NCBI GenBank assembly: GCA_964551015.1
Contig: CAZKBP010000016.1
Location: 1 to 64,000 of the forward strand
Direction: 5' to 3'
Length of the DNA: 64,000 nucleotides
Origin: CAZKBP01 sp964551015
Lineage (GTDB): Bacteria; Bacteroidota; Bacteroidia; Cytophagales; Microscillaceae
Shown: one piece after another, positions 16,569-26,366 of the stretch
Layout: each line of letters begins with the position of its first letter
Numbering within the stretch: position 1 is the first letter of the stretch
Program-made: the position numbers and the translations under genes
Notes under the pieces: generated by a model
The model's database searches: none
Told to the model about the DNA's origin: nothing
What the model saw: only the letters and a program-made list of their open reading frames with translations

Positions 16569-19500
16569 TTAAAAACCATCATCTTCCTCTTCTTCGGCTT
16601 TTTTCTGCTCTTCAGTTTTCTTTTTCTGTAATTGCTCAGCTTCCTTTTGCTGCTTGCTCTTGGGTAGTTCATCTGCCCCATAGATAGCGCGGAATTTATT
16701 GACAAAGGCTTCTTTCTTGTCAATACCAGCAATTTCCACATCTTTAGTCTCTACGATTTCGTTGAAAAGATCATCCGAAGAAAGCGCATAGAGAATTTCT
16801 TGCTCAACCTCGAAGTAATACCAAAGGTCAGGGTCTGCCTGTAAGTAGATAATGAAACTATCTCCATTGGAGTTTTTACGGATTTCAATAAAACCTGTAA
16901 CCTCCGTGTTGTAGATTTTATCAAAAATACTAAGCAGTTGAAGTGGTCCTTGACTGTAATAAGTCTTATACTCTTCGGACCACACTAAATCTACCTTAGA
17001 GAAAATCAGCGGTTTTTTGAGTTCTTTGGAAATTTCAGCCAAAGGAATGGGTCTTACTCCAATACTTTCAGTAAACTTTGAGAAATCTTTTTCTCCGGCA
17101 ATGGCGGCTATTTTGTAGGTTAAAGGTTCACTTTTACCCAAGGCGATGGATTGGGATTGGGTGGTGAGTACATTAGAAACTTCACTCTGCATCGTAGCCA
17201 GTGCTTTGAAATCCATGGGCAGATCGAAGGCTAAGATCGCATCAAAGTTATAGGTTTTCTCCTGAATATTAATCCTACCCGTACCGGCTGATTTGACATA
17301 ACGGGCATTCGCCTCGTCCATAAAATTAAAATTACCTTCCACGAAGATCGAGGCGTGGGCATCATCGAAGATGAGTCGGTTTCCGGTGTAGCCGCCATCT
17401 CTTCTGGATTTGGGTGAGATTTTAAACTCATTGATACTCGGGTTATAATCCAAAATACCACTAGCCAGAAAGATATCTTTGTCTCGCTCGGCTTGCTTGG
17501 GAGAAAGGAAGGTCGTGTACAAATCAGAAGAGCCATAGACGTAGTGCAGACCAGAGGTAATGACTTGATTATCTACCACCAGTTTTTCGTTCACGGCCAG
17601 AAACACCGAGTCCCCTTTATCACTTCGATATGGAATCCATTCGTTAAAGTCGGAGCGGGTGTTCAAATCAAGTCGGATAAACCCATCCAGACTCAGGTTT
17701 CGCCGGTTGGCGTACATTTGTATTCGCCCTTTGTAGCGAACCCGAGAAGTAATGTAGAAGTTGTCTTGCTCATTTACCGTACCTTCGGCGAAGGTGTAGC
17801 GAGGGACTTTGGCACCTTTCAGGTCTTTTTTACTAACTTCTTTGTTTTCAATCAACTCAAATTTGTTAAACTCCACGTTAAAAGTATCTTTTTCTACGTT
17901 GACGAACTGATAAGTGGCATCCCCCTCAAAGTCTAATCGAGAGTTGATTTTGATATTACCATCAAAAAGGCGGTGGTAACGGTTCAGGGTATCAATGAGC
18001 ACTCTGGCCTCCTTTAATTCTTCCATTTCGGCATCTTTCAAGATGGTAGCCTGCCCATCTTTGGGCACAATACTCGCGTCGGCAGAGTTGATATAGGGAA
18101 TTCCTTCTACCAACATACTCAAATCCTGAATATCGTAAGTAGCTCCGTTGGCGTTGAAGCGGAGGTTTTCCTCGTTAAAATCTTCACTACCAAAAATAGT
18201 AGAAGTAAAGAAAGAAGAAGAATCTCCACTCATGGTAATGCTTCGTTTATTCAAATCCCAGAGTGCTTCTTTGATGGAGGTACGATACTCCGCATAAGGA
18301 AGTGAAAGCGAAGCAAAATCCACGAACTCATCATCGGGGCGCACACTGGCTTTACCAGCGGCCAAATTAAAATCTACATCTACAAAGTTTCCTTGCAGTA
18401 CTGCCTTATTCTCGGTATAGAAGTAACCCTTGTCAAATTCATAAGGATTCCGGTCTTTGGAGTTGATTCGGAATTCCACATTACTGGCCGTAAAGCGACT
18501 TTGCTCGAATTTGAAAGGTTCTTCACTGACCGAGAGCAGTGAAAAGTCTTTCCGTACCAAGTTTCCTTCTCCTCTTAGGCCATCTGCACTTACCGTTAAG
18601 TTTCCTCGGAGGGTCATGGGGTCGCTTTGACCATAGAGGGTAAAGAGTTTGTCTTGATAGCGTTTCTCAAAGGCACCTTCGGGTAGGCTAGTACGGGCAT
18701 CTTCTAAGCGGGTGATTTCATCTTTATTGGTAATCACCATTCGGTCTTCGTTGGCGTACCAACTGAGTTGGGCTGTTTTACCAGTGGCTTCAGCGAATTG
18801 TGATCCATTGAGATTGGCGGAAGCCACATTAAAATCAATATTATCTGAGGTCACTGAGTCGGGCATAAAGACAAATTCAGGAGCATTCAGAGCAGTAGAT
18901 AAGTAATCAATCTCTCCACCTGAGAATAGCCCCAGCTTATTCATCACCAAGGGGCGATTGAAAGTAACGTGAGCATTCTTAATTTTTTCATTGGTCGGAT
19001 AGAGTGGATAACCTGCTTCGGGAGGCTCGTGTCGGAAACCCATCGTATTGTCAGGATAAGTCATAGGCACGAGTTCCTCATCAAACTCGGGGAAGATATT
19101 GGAGATAAACTTACCGGGGAAAATGGGTAGCTTGGTGTTCAAACTATCCATATCGATTTCGTAGAGTTGGAAATAGGCATTCGTACTATCGTAAGCATAA
19201 TTCTGACGATCTACGGTACTAAAGAATACCTCCCCCCCTTCGGGAATACTGAGTTTCGGATAAGATTCGTAATATTGGTCTGTTTTTGCGATTTTTCCTG
19301 CCTTTCTACCAGACTTATTCAAGTGGTCATTGATAATTACTCGGCCCGGCTTGAAGTTGATCTCGCCTCCATACTCGTGCCATTGCCCGTCGGTGGTATC
19401 CTGAATAGCGAAGAGAATATTATCAATGACAGGCATTTCCAACAAAAATTCATCATAGAGCAGGAAGAATTCTTGTCCGATAAAGCGGAAGTTTCCAACG

Positions 19501-21419
19501 GTAATTTCTCCCTTTTTCATATACAGGTTACGCCCCCCGTACACCGTTACACTCTGCGAGGAAGTATCTGGGATGATATATACGTTCAATGCCTCACTCA
19601 TCGGGAAGCTTTTGATTCCTCGGATCACCAGTTCATTGTTAGAACGACTCAGACTAGCATTGGCTCCTCCTGAGACAAAGGACTCAATGCGGAAGTTGTC
19701 GTGGTCGTAGGTATCATAAATCAAAGAATCTAAGTTATTCCCTCCTTTTCTTTGTATTCTCTCCACAGAGCTGATAAACACGTCGGCAGAATCAGTCTGG
19801 TTAATTCGTTTCCCTAGCTGGATAAGCCCCGTTTGCTCGTCGTAGGTAAGGTAGGCTAAGCTTTCTAAGTTGCTCGCTACACTACGCAAGATGCCCTCAT
19901 TGCGACGATAATCGGCCGCCATTTGTTGGATATAAAAACTAGTAGAATCTGTGTTTTGGGCATACCTCGTAAAAAGCTTAATAGGATGAAAATCATAGAC
20001 TCCAATCATCTGTGTGTAGCGCCCTTTATTAAAAAAATCAAAAGACTCAAAGACTGCTGGACGGAGTGCTTGTGCTCCACTGAGCATATAGATATCCATA
20101 CTATCTTTTTTTACATTGTATTTGACCACATCGGCATCGATGTAGAATTCATGATGATTATTGATAAAAGGCGTACTCCCAGCCGAGGTATTACGATCTC
20201 TGACCAATTGCACTTCTTGCTCGTTCTTGAGATATTTGAATTTCAAATCAGAGTGAGAAAGCGAATCACTACCTCCCATGTAGAGTGCTAAGTTCACGTG
20301 GTCAGAAGAGATAATAGAATCGTTGATGCTGAAATTACGAGAGGCAATCCTTAGGGCCTCGTCTCCATACTTGGTTACTTTCAAGACAGAAAACGCATTG
20401 GGTTGCTGGGAAGTACTGGAAATGTTACGACCTTCTAGGGAAAAACCTCCTACATAGCTCAAATCTTTCCCCAATTGATCTATTTGAATATCATTTTCAT
20501 AAGAGATAAACTTAGGATACTTGGCTTGATAGACATTCTTGCTGGGTCGGCTCACGTATTCAAAATCTCCCCGAATGGTCTGGCTCAGCAAGAGCGTGTA
20601 TTTGAGCGTTACGTTTTTTGCGTTCAGAATGGGCTTCGTTACATCAAAAGTATAAGCATCAAACTCACAATAGACCTGATTTGGATCATAGTCTACACTC
20701 GACCAATCAAATTTACCTCCCTTACCCACGAAAAGCCCCCGCGTAATCAGGTAAATGCCTTCGGTGCCTTTGAGACCCGTAGAATCAAAGCTGTTGGCAA
20801 TCGTCAAATCTGTATTGTCAAAGCGGATATAGGCACCCGTGATTTCTGGTACGGGGTCAATCTCAGCATCTCCCAGAGAAGAAGGAGCGTATTTAGCCTG
20901 CAAGGCTTCGTCTCGTTGGTCGCCGTAGCCAAAATGAAACGTACCCGTGGCGTATTGGCTACTGTACTGATTGCTGTAAAGGGCTTTACTGAGGAAAAAT
21001 ACAGACACTCGGTCTAGAAAAATCTTCAGATTTCGGCCATTTTTGGTTTCTACCAGCTTTTCGGTGCAATCCAAAAACTCACTGATTTGCGTGGCATTGG
21101 CCTGCTGCTCGTTGACCGCATGAGAAATGGCCTCGTAGAGCGGGGTGTAATAACTGGCCGCCGTGGCTCGGGCTGCTACCATCTTTTTGGAGATTCGGAT
21201 CACCTGTTCTTTGTGCTGCGCATTGAGCACTCCACGGTTCCAAACCGCCGTAAAGACTTCGGCTACTTTTTCCGATTCTGATTTTTTAGTGGCCTTGAGG
21301 ATATCACCAGCGTAGAGGATAAAATCCTCCGCGTTGTCTGGGAACTCATAGCGTTGTGCCTGCAAAGGAGGAGCCAGCAGGCAGGTGACTAGTATTAAAA
21401 ACAAACATAGATTCCGCAT
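16569..21419 (-). CDS. Very large exported protein of unknown function
   Basis: I do not recognise this 1616-residue protein. It has a clear signal peptide (about residues 1-22, cleavage after LQAQ), a helical N-terminal region (to about residue 160), then some 1350 residues rich in beta strands, with repeated units of the form DYISYDIQ/FNANGATYDIQ and many short F-x-x-N-A and V-x-F-x patterns that suggest a solenoid or layered beta architecture. It ends in a charged coiled-coil tail (QLQKKKTEEQKKAEEEEDDGF). There is no membrane helix, T9SS C-terminal domain or lipobox, so a periplasmic or envelope-associated scaffold is the most likely placement. It follows prmA by only 28 bp on the same strand. 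Confidence 0.8.
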   Translation of the reverse strand: MRNLCLFLILVTCLLAPPLQAQRYEFPDNAEDFILYAGDILKATKKSESEKVAEVFTAVWNRGVLNAQHKEQVIRISKKMVAARATAASYYTPLYEAISHAVNEQQANATQISEFLDCTEKLVETKNGRNLKIFLDRVSVFFLSKALYSNQYSSQYATGTFHFGYGDQRDEALQAKYAPSSLGDAEIDPVPEITGAYIRFDNTDLTIANSFDSTGLKGTEGIYLITRGLFVGKGGKFDWSSVDYDPNQVYCEFDAYTFDVTKPILNAKNVTLKYTLLLSQTIRGDFEYVSRPSKNVYQAKYPKFISYENDIQIDQLGKDLSYVGGFSLEGRNISSTSQQPNAFSVLKVTKYGDEALRIASRNFSINDSIISSDHVNLALYMGGSDSLSHSDLKFKYLKNEQEVQLVRDRNTSAGSTPFINNHHEFYIDADVVKYNVKKDSMDIYMLSGAQALRPAVFESFDFFNKGRYTQMIGVYDFHPIKLFTRYAQNTDSTSFYIQQMAADYRRNEGILRSVASNLESLAYLTYDEQTGLIQLGKRINQTDSADVFISSVERIQRKGGNNLDSLIYDTYDHDNFRIESFVSGGANASLSRSNNELVIRGIKSFPMSEALNVYIIPDTSSQSVTVYGGRNLYMKKGEITVGNFRFIGQEFFLLYDEFLLEMPVIDNILFAIQDTTDGQWHEYGGEINFKPGRVIINDHLNKSGRKAGKIAKTDQYYESYPKLSIPEGGEVFFSTVDRQNYAYDSTNAYFQLYEIDMDSLNTKLPIFPGKFISNIFPEFDEELVPMTYPDNTMGFRHEPPEAGYPLYPTNEKIKNAHVTFNRPLVMNKLGLFSGGEIDYLSTALNAPEFVFMPDSVTSDNIDFNVASANLNGSQFAEATGKTAQLSWYANEDRMVITNKDEITRLEDARTSLPEGAFEKRYQDKLFTLYGQSDPMTLRGNLTVSADGLRGEGNLVRKDFSLLSVSEEPFKFEQSRFTASNVEFRINSKDRNPYEFDKGYFYTENKAVLQGNFVDVDFNLAAGKASVRPDDEFVDFASLSLPYAEYRTSIKEALWDLNKRSITMSGDSSSFFTSTIFGSEDFNEENLRFNANGATYDIQDLSMLVEGIPYINSADASIVPKDGQATILKDAEMEELKEARVLIDTLNRYHRLFDGNIKINSRLDFEGDATYQFVNVEKDTFNVEFNKFELIENKEVSKKDLKGAKVPRYTFAEGTVNEQDNFYITSRVRYKGRIQMYANRRNLSLDGFIRLDLNTRSDFNEWIPYRSDKGDSVFLAVNEKLVVDNQVITSGLHYVYGSSDLYTTFLSPKQAERDKDIFLASGILDYNPSINEFKISPKSRRDGGYTGNRLIFDDAHASIFVEGNFNFMDEANARYVKSAGTGRINIQEKTYNFDAILAFDLPMDFKALATMQSEVSNVLTTQSQSIALGKSEPLTYKIAAIAGEKDFSKFTESIGVRPIPLAEISKELKKPLIFSKVDLVWSEEYKTYYSQGPLQLLSIFDKIYNTEVTGFIEIRKNSNGDSFIIYLQADPDLWYYFEVEQEILYALSSDDLFNEIVETKDVEIAGIDKKEAFVNKFRAIYGADELPKSKQQKEAEQLQKKKTEEQKKAEEEEDDGF

Positions 21420-21447
21420 AATTATATCTGATCTTATAATTGATTAA

Positions 21448-22308
21448 TTATTCTTCTTTCGTGTAACGTAAGGACATCCAGCGATTGCGTAGTATTTGTT
21501 TTGCTAATGAAAGGTGATGTCGAGAAGCAAGCTGATGAATGGTTTCAAAATCAGATTGATAGAAACCACTCAAAACTAAAGAACCTCCGGGGCTGAGATA
21601 GCCCTCATAGATAGGAATTTCCTCTAATAGCACATTTCGGTTAATATTCGCCAAGATGATCTCAAAACTCGCTTGCCTATTTGCTAATGGTAGAACTTCT
21701 TGAATATTACCCCAGAATATACGAACTGGTTCAGCTTGATTTACGAGAATATTTTCTTGGGAGTTGTTGTAGGCCCATTCATCTGTATCAAAAGCGATGA
21801 CCTCTTGGGCTCCCAGTTTGGTAGCCAGAATGGCTAAAACGGCCGTACCACACCCTACATCCATCACTCGTTTGCCCTGATGGGGGATTTGGAGTTGATG
21901 CTCCACCATCATTTGTGTGGTTTCGTGATGGCCTGTTCCAAAAGACATTTTAGGATTAATGGTAATCTCGTAGGGGTAGGATTGATTTACTTGGTGAAAA
22001 CTACTTTTGATAATACATTGATCCTCAACGATCACAGGCTCAAAGCTAGCTTCCCAGCGTGCGTTCCAATTGGCTGCTTCTACCACTTGATGAGTATAAT
22101 CAAAAGGGATTTGATCTTGATATTCTTGCTTCAAATTTGCCAAATGATTTTCTTGGAAGGCGGAGCGTGTAATGTAGGCTTTGAGCGCCCGCTCTTCCTG
22201 CAAGAAGGATTCATAGCCGAGCTCGGCTAGTTCAGCACTGATGATCTCTTGTGCTTCCGTGGGGAGTGCTATGTATACTTCTATGTAATCCAAGGGTTTG
22301 TAGACCAA
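21448..22308 (-). CDS. prmA: Ribosomal protein L11 methyltransferase
   Basis: PrmA trimethylates ribosomal protein L11 using SAM. The 286-residue protein has the family segment MSFGTGHHETT (about 120-130), the SAM motif VMDVGCGTAVLAI (near 148) and the ILANINRNVLL motif near 220 that follows the usual N-I-N pattern. The start is unusual: the frame opens with a TTG at 22308 (MVYKPLDYIEVYI), and no in-frame ATG occurs before the conserved region, so a TTG or nearby ATT start is needed. It leads a two-gene unit with the large exported protein downstream. Confidence 0.94.
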   Translation of the reverse strand: MVYKPLDYIEVYIALPTEAQEIISAELAELGYESFLQEERALKAYITRSAFQENHLANLKQEYQDQIPFDYTHQVVEAANWNARWEASFEPVIVEDQCIIKSSFHQVNQSYPYEITINPKMSFGTGHHETTQMMVEHQLQIPHQGKRVMDVGCGTAVLAILATKLGAQEVIAFDTDEWAYNNSQENILVNQAEPVRIFWGNIQEVLPLANRQASFEIILANINRNVLLEEIPIYEGYLSPGGSLVLSGFYQSDFETIHQLASRHHLSLAKQILRNRWMSLRYTKEE

Positions 22309-22764
22309 TTGTGATTCAATAAGATTTTACTTTTTGAAATAAATTTGCCTAGAAAAAGTTCGCTCCAGAGCACAGTTCCTAGAATTTGATTTTGTAAAAC
22401 TTCCTGAATTAAGTAACGAAAAACCAGATGCAGTGGTATTGGGCAGAAATCAGAAAAGGATAAGGTTTTTACGGTTTTCATGAAAAAGCGCACAAATTAT
22501 ACACCAAAAATTTAAAGAATACCGTACAAAGTGAATAGCACATGTATGATTTTGAGAATAAAACCCCATTGGCTCGTATTATATCCATCATTTTTGTGAA
22601 TAAGCAACCAAAATGGCGGTCTGAGAGCAAAAAAATGCCGAATCTAAGCTCAGGATGAAGCTACGCATATTTTTTATCAAAGCACAAAATTTCCAATAAT
22701 CTGAAATAATTTCTATACTTGCGAGGCGATATCAAACCCTCATAGCCCTACTCGAGTCTCATTT
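22309..22764. other. Divergent intergenic region
   Basis: About 456 bp between prmA (minus) and the DUF4836-like gene (plus). Near 22714-22721 TATACTTG is one base from the -7 consensus for the plus-strand gene. Otherwise I see no RNA gene or convincing ORF. Confidence 0.35.
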
Positions 22765-24321
22765 ATGAAAGCAAGTACCCGGTTTTTTCCCAAAGCTTTT
22801 TTAGCCACATTGTATCAGAGATTAGTCATCTACCTCAGCTTTGCCGGGTGTCTGATTAGCTGCGGTAAACCTGTGGAAAATAGTAAATTTATTCCCCAAG
22901 ATGTTTCCATTGTCTTCAGTTTTGATCTAGCCAGGTTCAGCCAAAAAGCCCCCGATTGGCCAGAAGCCTTGAATCAAGACTTTCCACTTTTCAACTTGGG
23001 TAAAAAGGACGAAATGGGGCATCGTCTGATCAATTCGGGAATAGATTTCAAGAGCAAAGCTTATTTATTTAGTAATATCTACACGCGTGAAGACCCCAAT
23101 GAAAATTACTACGCGCTTTCTTTTAAGTTGGATAATGAGAGCAATTTTGACGACTTTATCAGAGAATTCCCCACCCAAAAGCTTGATATTAAATCTTACG
23201 CAGGGCTCAAGTATACTTTGGTCAATAACAAAACTATTTTGGGTTGGGTGAACCGAGTTGCTCTTTTAATTACCAAAGAAGCCAAAACCGAGGAAAAACT
23301 GCTCCGCGATGCACTTTTGAAATTGAGAGATCTGCCCGAAAGTCAGTCGCTCAAAAAAAATAACGAGGAGTTCCAGCGGCTTCGCCTTTCTGAATTTGAT
23401 ATGGCCACTTGGGTAAATCTGGGATCGTTCCAAGATGTGGTCAAGACTTCTCTTAAGCAGGTGCCCTTACCCATCACCTTAGATCTGACCCAAAACTACT
23501 TGACCACGGTTACTAATTTTAATACTGGTCAAATTGCCACGGAAGTTAAGCTCTACAACCTCAACGAATCTCTCCAAGAATACGAAGATGTCATTAAAGA
23601 TCAGATTGCCCCGCAAATGCTACTTGAAATGCCCATCGCCCGACCCTTGGTTTTGCTGGGTTTGGGCTTGAAAATGGAAGGCATCACGCGGTTCTATAAT
23701 AGTCTGGGAGGATATTGGTTTAATAGCTCCACCTCGAGCGATATTCTGCAAATGCTGAATGGGGATATCCTCGCACAATTGCACGATATACAGGGTGGGC
23801 GCGAACCCAAGTATGAGTATGCGATTTCACTCGGCATAGACGAGCAGGAGACTTTACAAAATGTCTTGGAAAAATTTGTAGAAGATCAAGTCTTGATTTC
23901 AAGAGATAGTTTTTATTACGCACCCGTTCCGGATTTGTACGTATTAGAACGATCTGGATTTATTTATCTCACTCCTTCTGATTCTATTCGTCAGCAACTG
24001 ATGATTTCTCAAAAGACAACTGAACCATCGGAGGCAGTTCAATTATTGGGGCAGGATGGTTTTTTTACTTTATTTGCTGATGTAAAAAAAGAAAGCCGGG
24101 CAAAATTGCCCAGTGAATTGTTTCAAGGAGACAGAATCGTGGAGGGAATTGTTAAATATACAGAAACTCCCGTAGAATCTCTCAGTATCAGGATTAAACC
24201 GATTGAGGATAAAATATCTAATACCCGAATTCTCGTCCGATTTAAAGAAAAAGAAACGAATGCATTACAATTGCTTGTGAACTTACTCGTTCGGAAGCCT
24301 TCGCCTCAACCTTCAAGCTAA
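22765..24321 (+). CDS. DUF4836-like lipoprotein
   Basis: A 518-residue lipoprotein: positively charged N-terminus, hydrophobic core and lipobox LISC near residue 33, then a mature domain opening with FIPQDVSIVFSFDLARFSQK. This opening, the later LKYTLVNNKTILGWVNRVALLI stretch and the MATWVNLGSF segment recur in the gene at 31183, so the two are paralogues. I relate them to the DUF4836 family of Bacteroidota lipoproteins, whose function is unknown. The TAA stop abuts the ATG of the ABC ATPase gene, which implies translational coupling and a role alongside that transporter. Confidence 0.75.
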   Translation: MKASTRFFPKAFLATLYQRLVIYLSFAGCLISCGKPVENSKFIPQDVSIVFSFDLARFSQKAPDWPEALNQDFPLFNLGKKDEMGHRLINSGIDFKSKAYLFSNIYTREDPNENYYALSFKLDNESNFDDFIREFPTQKLDIKSYAGLKYTLVNNKTILGWVNRVALLITKEAKTEEKLLRDALLKLRDLPESQSLKKNNEEFQRLRLSEFDMATWVNLGSFQDVVKTSLKQVPLPITLDLTQNYLTTVTNFNTGQIATEVKLYNLNESLQEYEDVIKDQIAPQMLLEMPIARPLVLLGLGLKMEGITRFYNSLGGYWFNSSTSSDILQMLNGDILAQLHDIQGGREPKYEYAISLGIDEQETLQNVLEKFVEDQVLISRDSFYYAPVPDLYVLERSGFIYLTPSDSIRQQLMISQKTTEPSEAVQLLGQDGFFTLFADVKKESRAKLPSELFQGDRIVEGIVKYTETPVESLSIRIKPIEDKISNTRILVRFKEKETNALQLLVNLLVRKPSPQPSS

Positions 24322-24990
24322 ATGACAACCATTCATTTCCAAGATGTAATCCCGGAGCCACTCAGTACCACGCTCAGTACGGCGACCTCTACGAGCAACG
24401 AGCGAGAGTCAGAAATCTGGGATTGTCATCTTAGCCTCGAGCGAGGCAAAAAATATCAAGTCTACGCGCCTTCTGGCAAAGGCAAATCTACCTTCATGCA
24501 CATCGTCTACGGCTTGCGCTTTGATTTTAGTGGAAAGGTGGAGCTAGAGCAGCAAGATACCAAACAGATTACACGTTCAGCTTGGGCAGAAATTCGGCAG
24601 AAAAAGATGTCTATCGTCTTTCAAGACCTGAGACTTTTTCTTGAACTGACTGCTTGGGAAAATCTCTTGGTCAAAGCTGCCCTGTACAACACAAATACGA
24701 GCGAAGAGCTCAAAAGAATGGCCGAGTGCCTCGGTATACAATCCATTCTAGACCGTAAGGCGGCATTTCTCTCTTATGGCGAGCGACAAAGGGTCGCCAT
24801 TATCCGTGCCTTGATTCAGCCTTTTGATTTTTTATTATTAGATGAGCCTTTTAGCCATTTGGATGAGGGCAACATTCGCAAGGCATGCCAGTTGATCGAG
24901 GAAAAATGTGAAGCCAATGAAGCAGGAATGATTATGACTTCGCTGGGTTATCCTTATTATATAGAATTTGATCAAAGACTTTTGCTTTAA
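24322..24990 (+). CDS. ABC transporter ATP-binding protein, LolD/FtsE-like
   Basis: A 222-residue ATPase with Walker A SGKGKST (near residue 52), Q-loop VFQDLR, signature LSYGERQRVAIIRAL (near 153) and Walker B FDFLLLDEPF followed by the D-loop. The H-loop region is atypical: the expected histidine after the D-loop is not obvious in MIMTSLGYPYY, which could weaken hydrolysis. It starts directly on the stop of the DUF4836-like gene and is 49 bp before the FtsX-type permease, so the three form a lipoprotein-ATPase-permease unit of the MacB/LolCDE mechanotransmission type. The substrate is unknown. Confidence 0.9.
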   Translation: MTTIHFQDVIPEPLSTTLSTATSTSNERESEIWDCHLSLERGKKYQVYAPSGKGKSTFMHIVYGLRFDFSGKVELEQQDTKQITRSAWAEIRQKKMSIVFQDLRLFLELTAWENLLVKAALYNTNTSEELKRMAECLGIQSILDRKAAFLSYGERQRVAIIRALIQPFDFLLLDEPFSHLDEGNIRKACQLIEEKCEANEAGMIMTSLGYPYYIEFDQRLLL

Positions 24991-25039
24991 AATAAACTAC
25001 TCCTAGCCAAGGCCATTTGCTAGAAATCATCTTGATACT

Positions 25040-26218
25040 ATGCACAAGCTACTCAGCAAAATTTTTCAATCAGGTAAAAATCGTGTACAATTTGTCCTAG
25101 CCGGCGGAGGATTCTTGATCGGTATGCTGCTCTTGTTGATTTCTTTGCAATTGTATTTGCAAATTCAGGCTTTTCTATACGAGCGAGGGCAGTACGCTGA
25201 ATACATTATTCTGAGCAAAAAGGTCAATATGCGTAATACGCTCTTTATGTCCAGAGCTACTTTTAGCCCCAAAGAAATCAAGCAGTTACGTGCCCAACCC
25301 TTCGTAGATCAAGTAGGCGTTTTTCTATCCAATCAATACGAAGTAACTGCCTACGCCCGAGGGGCTGTTCCTTTTATGTCGGAGCTTTTCTTCGAGGCCG
25401 TACCCGACAGCCTTCTAGATGTACAACCTGAGGAATGGGGCTGGGAAGAAGGCGATGACTTTCTGCCCGTTATCTTATCCAAAGATATGTTGAACCTCTA
25501 TAACTTTGGCTATGCTCTTGGCAAAGGACTGCCCCAACTATCTCCCTCCTCCATGGGGATGCTAGAAATTCAGGTAAGAGTCAGCGGGCCAGGTGGGCGG
25601 CGAAATTTTAAAAGTCGTATCGTTGGGTTTAGCGAAAGAATTTCTTCCATCCTTGTCCCGCGCTCTTTTATGCTATGGGCTAATCAAAACATTGGAACGG
25701 GTGAACAGCAGAACACTTCCCGATTGATTATCAAAGTCAGCAATCCTCAAGATCCTACGCTGGCTCAATATTTAGAACAAAAAAATTATCAGGTAAATCA
25801 AGATCGCCTCAATGCAAGCCGAGCCGGCGCGGTCATACAAATCGCGATGTCTATCATCGGCACGATCGGTTTATTCTTCATGATTTTGTCTTTGATTATC
25901 TTTTCGAGTAACTTTAGGATTATACTAGCGGAGGCCAAAGAAGAAATTCGTTTACTAACACAGCTAGGCTACACATTGAGCACACTCGCTCGCTTCTTGA
26001 TTGGCTATTTTAGCATCTTCTTAGCCTTGCTGTTAGTATTGAGTCTTTTCGGATTGTATTTTGGAGTAGGTTATCTGCAGGACTTTATGCAAGAAAGAGG
26101 GTTTAGCACACAGACAGGAATCTATCCCACGGTGTGGGTGGTGGCTTTGGTTTTTACTGGATTGACTTGGCTCACAAATACCTTAGCCGTAGTGAGCCTT
26201 ATCAAAAAATATACTTGA
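25040..26218 (+). CDS. FtsX/LolC-type permease
   Basis: The 392-residue protein has four predicted membrane helices in the FtsX arrangement: one near residues 18-42 (LAGGGFLIGMLLLLISLQLYLQ), a periplasmic domain of some 220 residues, then three helices at about 270-300, 318-345 and 360-385. This is the topology of half-size type VII ABC permeases such as LolC or MacB. It is the membrane partner of the ATPase directly upstream. No partner permease follows, so it may form a homodimer. Confidence 0.85.
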   Translation: MHKLLSKIFQSGKNRVQFVLAGGGFLIGMLLLLISLQLYLQIQAFLYERGQYAEYIILSKKVNMRNTLFMSRATFSPKEIKQLRAQPFVDQVGVFLSNQYEVTAYARGAVPFMSELFFEAVPDSLLDVQPEEWGWEEGDDFLPVILSKDMLNLYNFGYALGKGLPQLSPSSMGMLEIQVRVSGPGGRRNFKSRIVGFSERISSILVPRSFMLWANQNIGTGEQQNTSRLIIKVSNPQDPTLAQYLEQKNYQVNQDRLNASRAGAVIQIAMSIIGTIGLFFMILSLIIFSSNFRIILAEAKEEIRLLTQLGYTLSTLARFLIGYFSIFLALLLVLSLFGLYFGVGYLQDFMQERGFSTQTGIYPTVWVVALVFTGLTWLTNTLAVVSLIKKYT

Positions 26219-26366
26219 AATCACCGCCCAACTTGCAGGAAATAAACAAATGCGCTTTTCAGGTTTGACTTTTGCTTAGACAAATGAAAACCTGCTCAAG
26301 TAGTTTTTGCCTTGGGTTATTCAGCAATGCTTTCCCGATAGGAAATAGCAACTCAGACATGGATTT

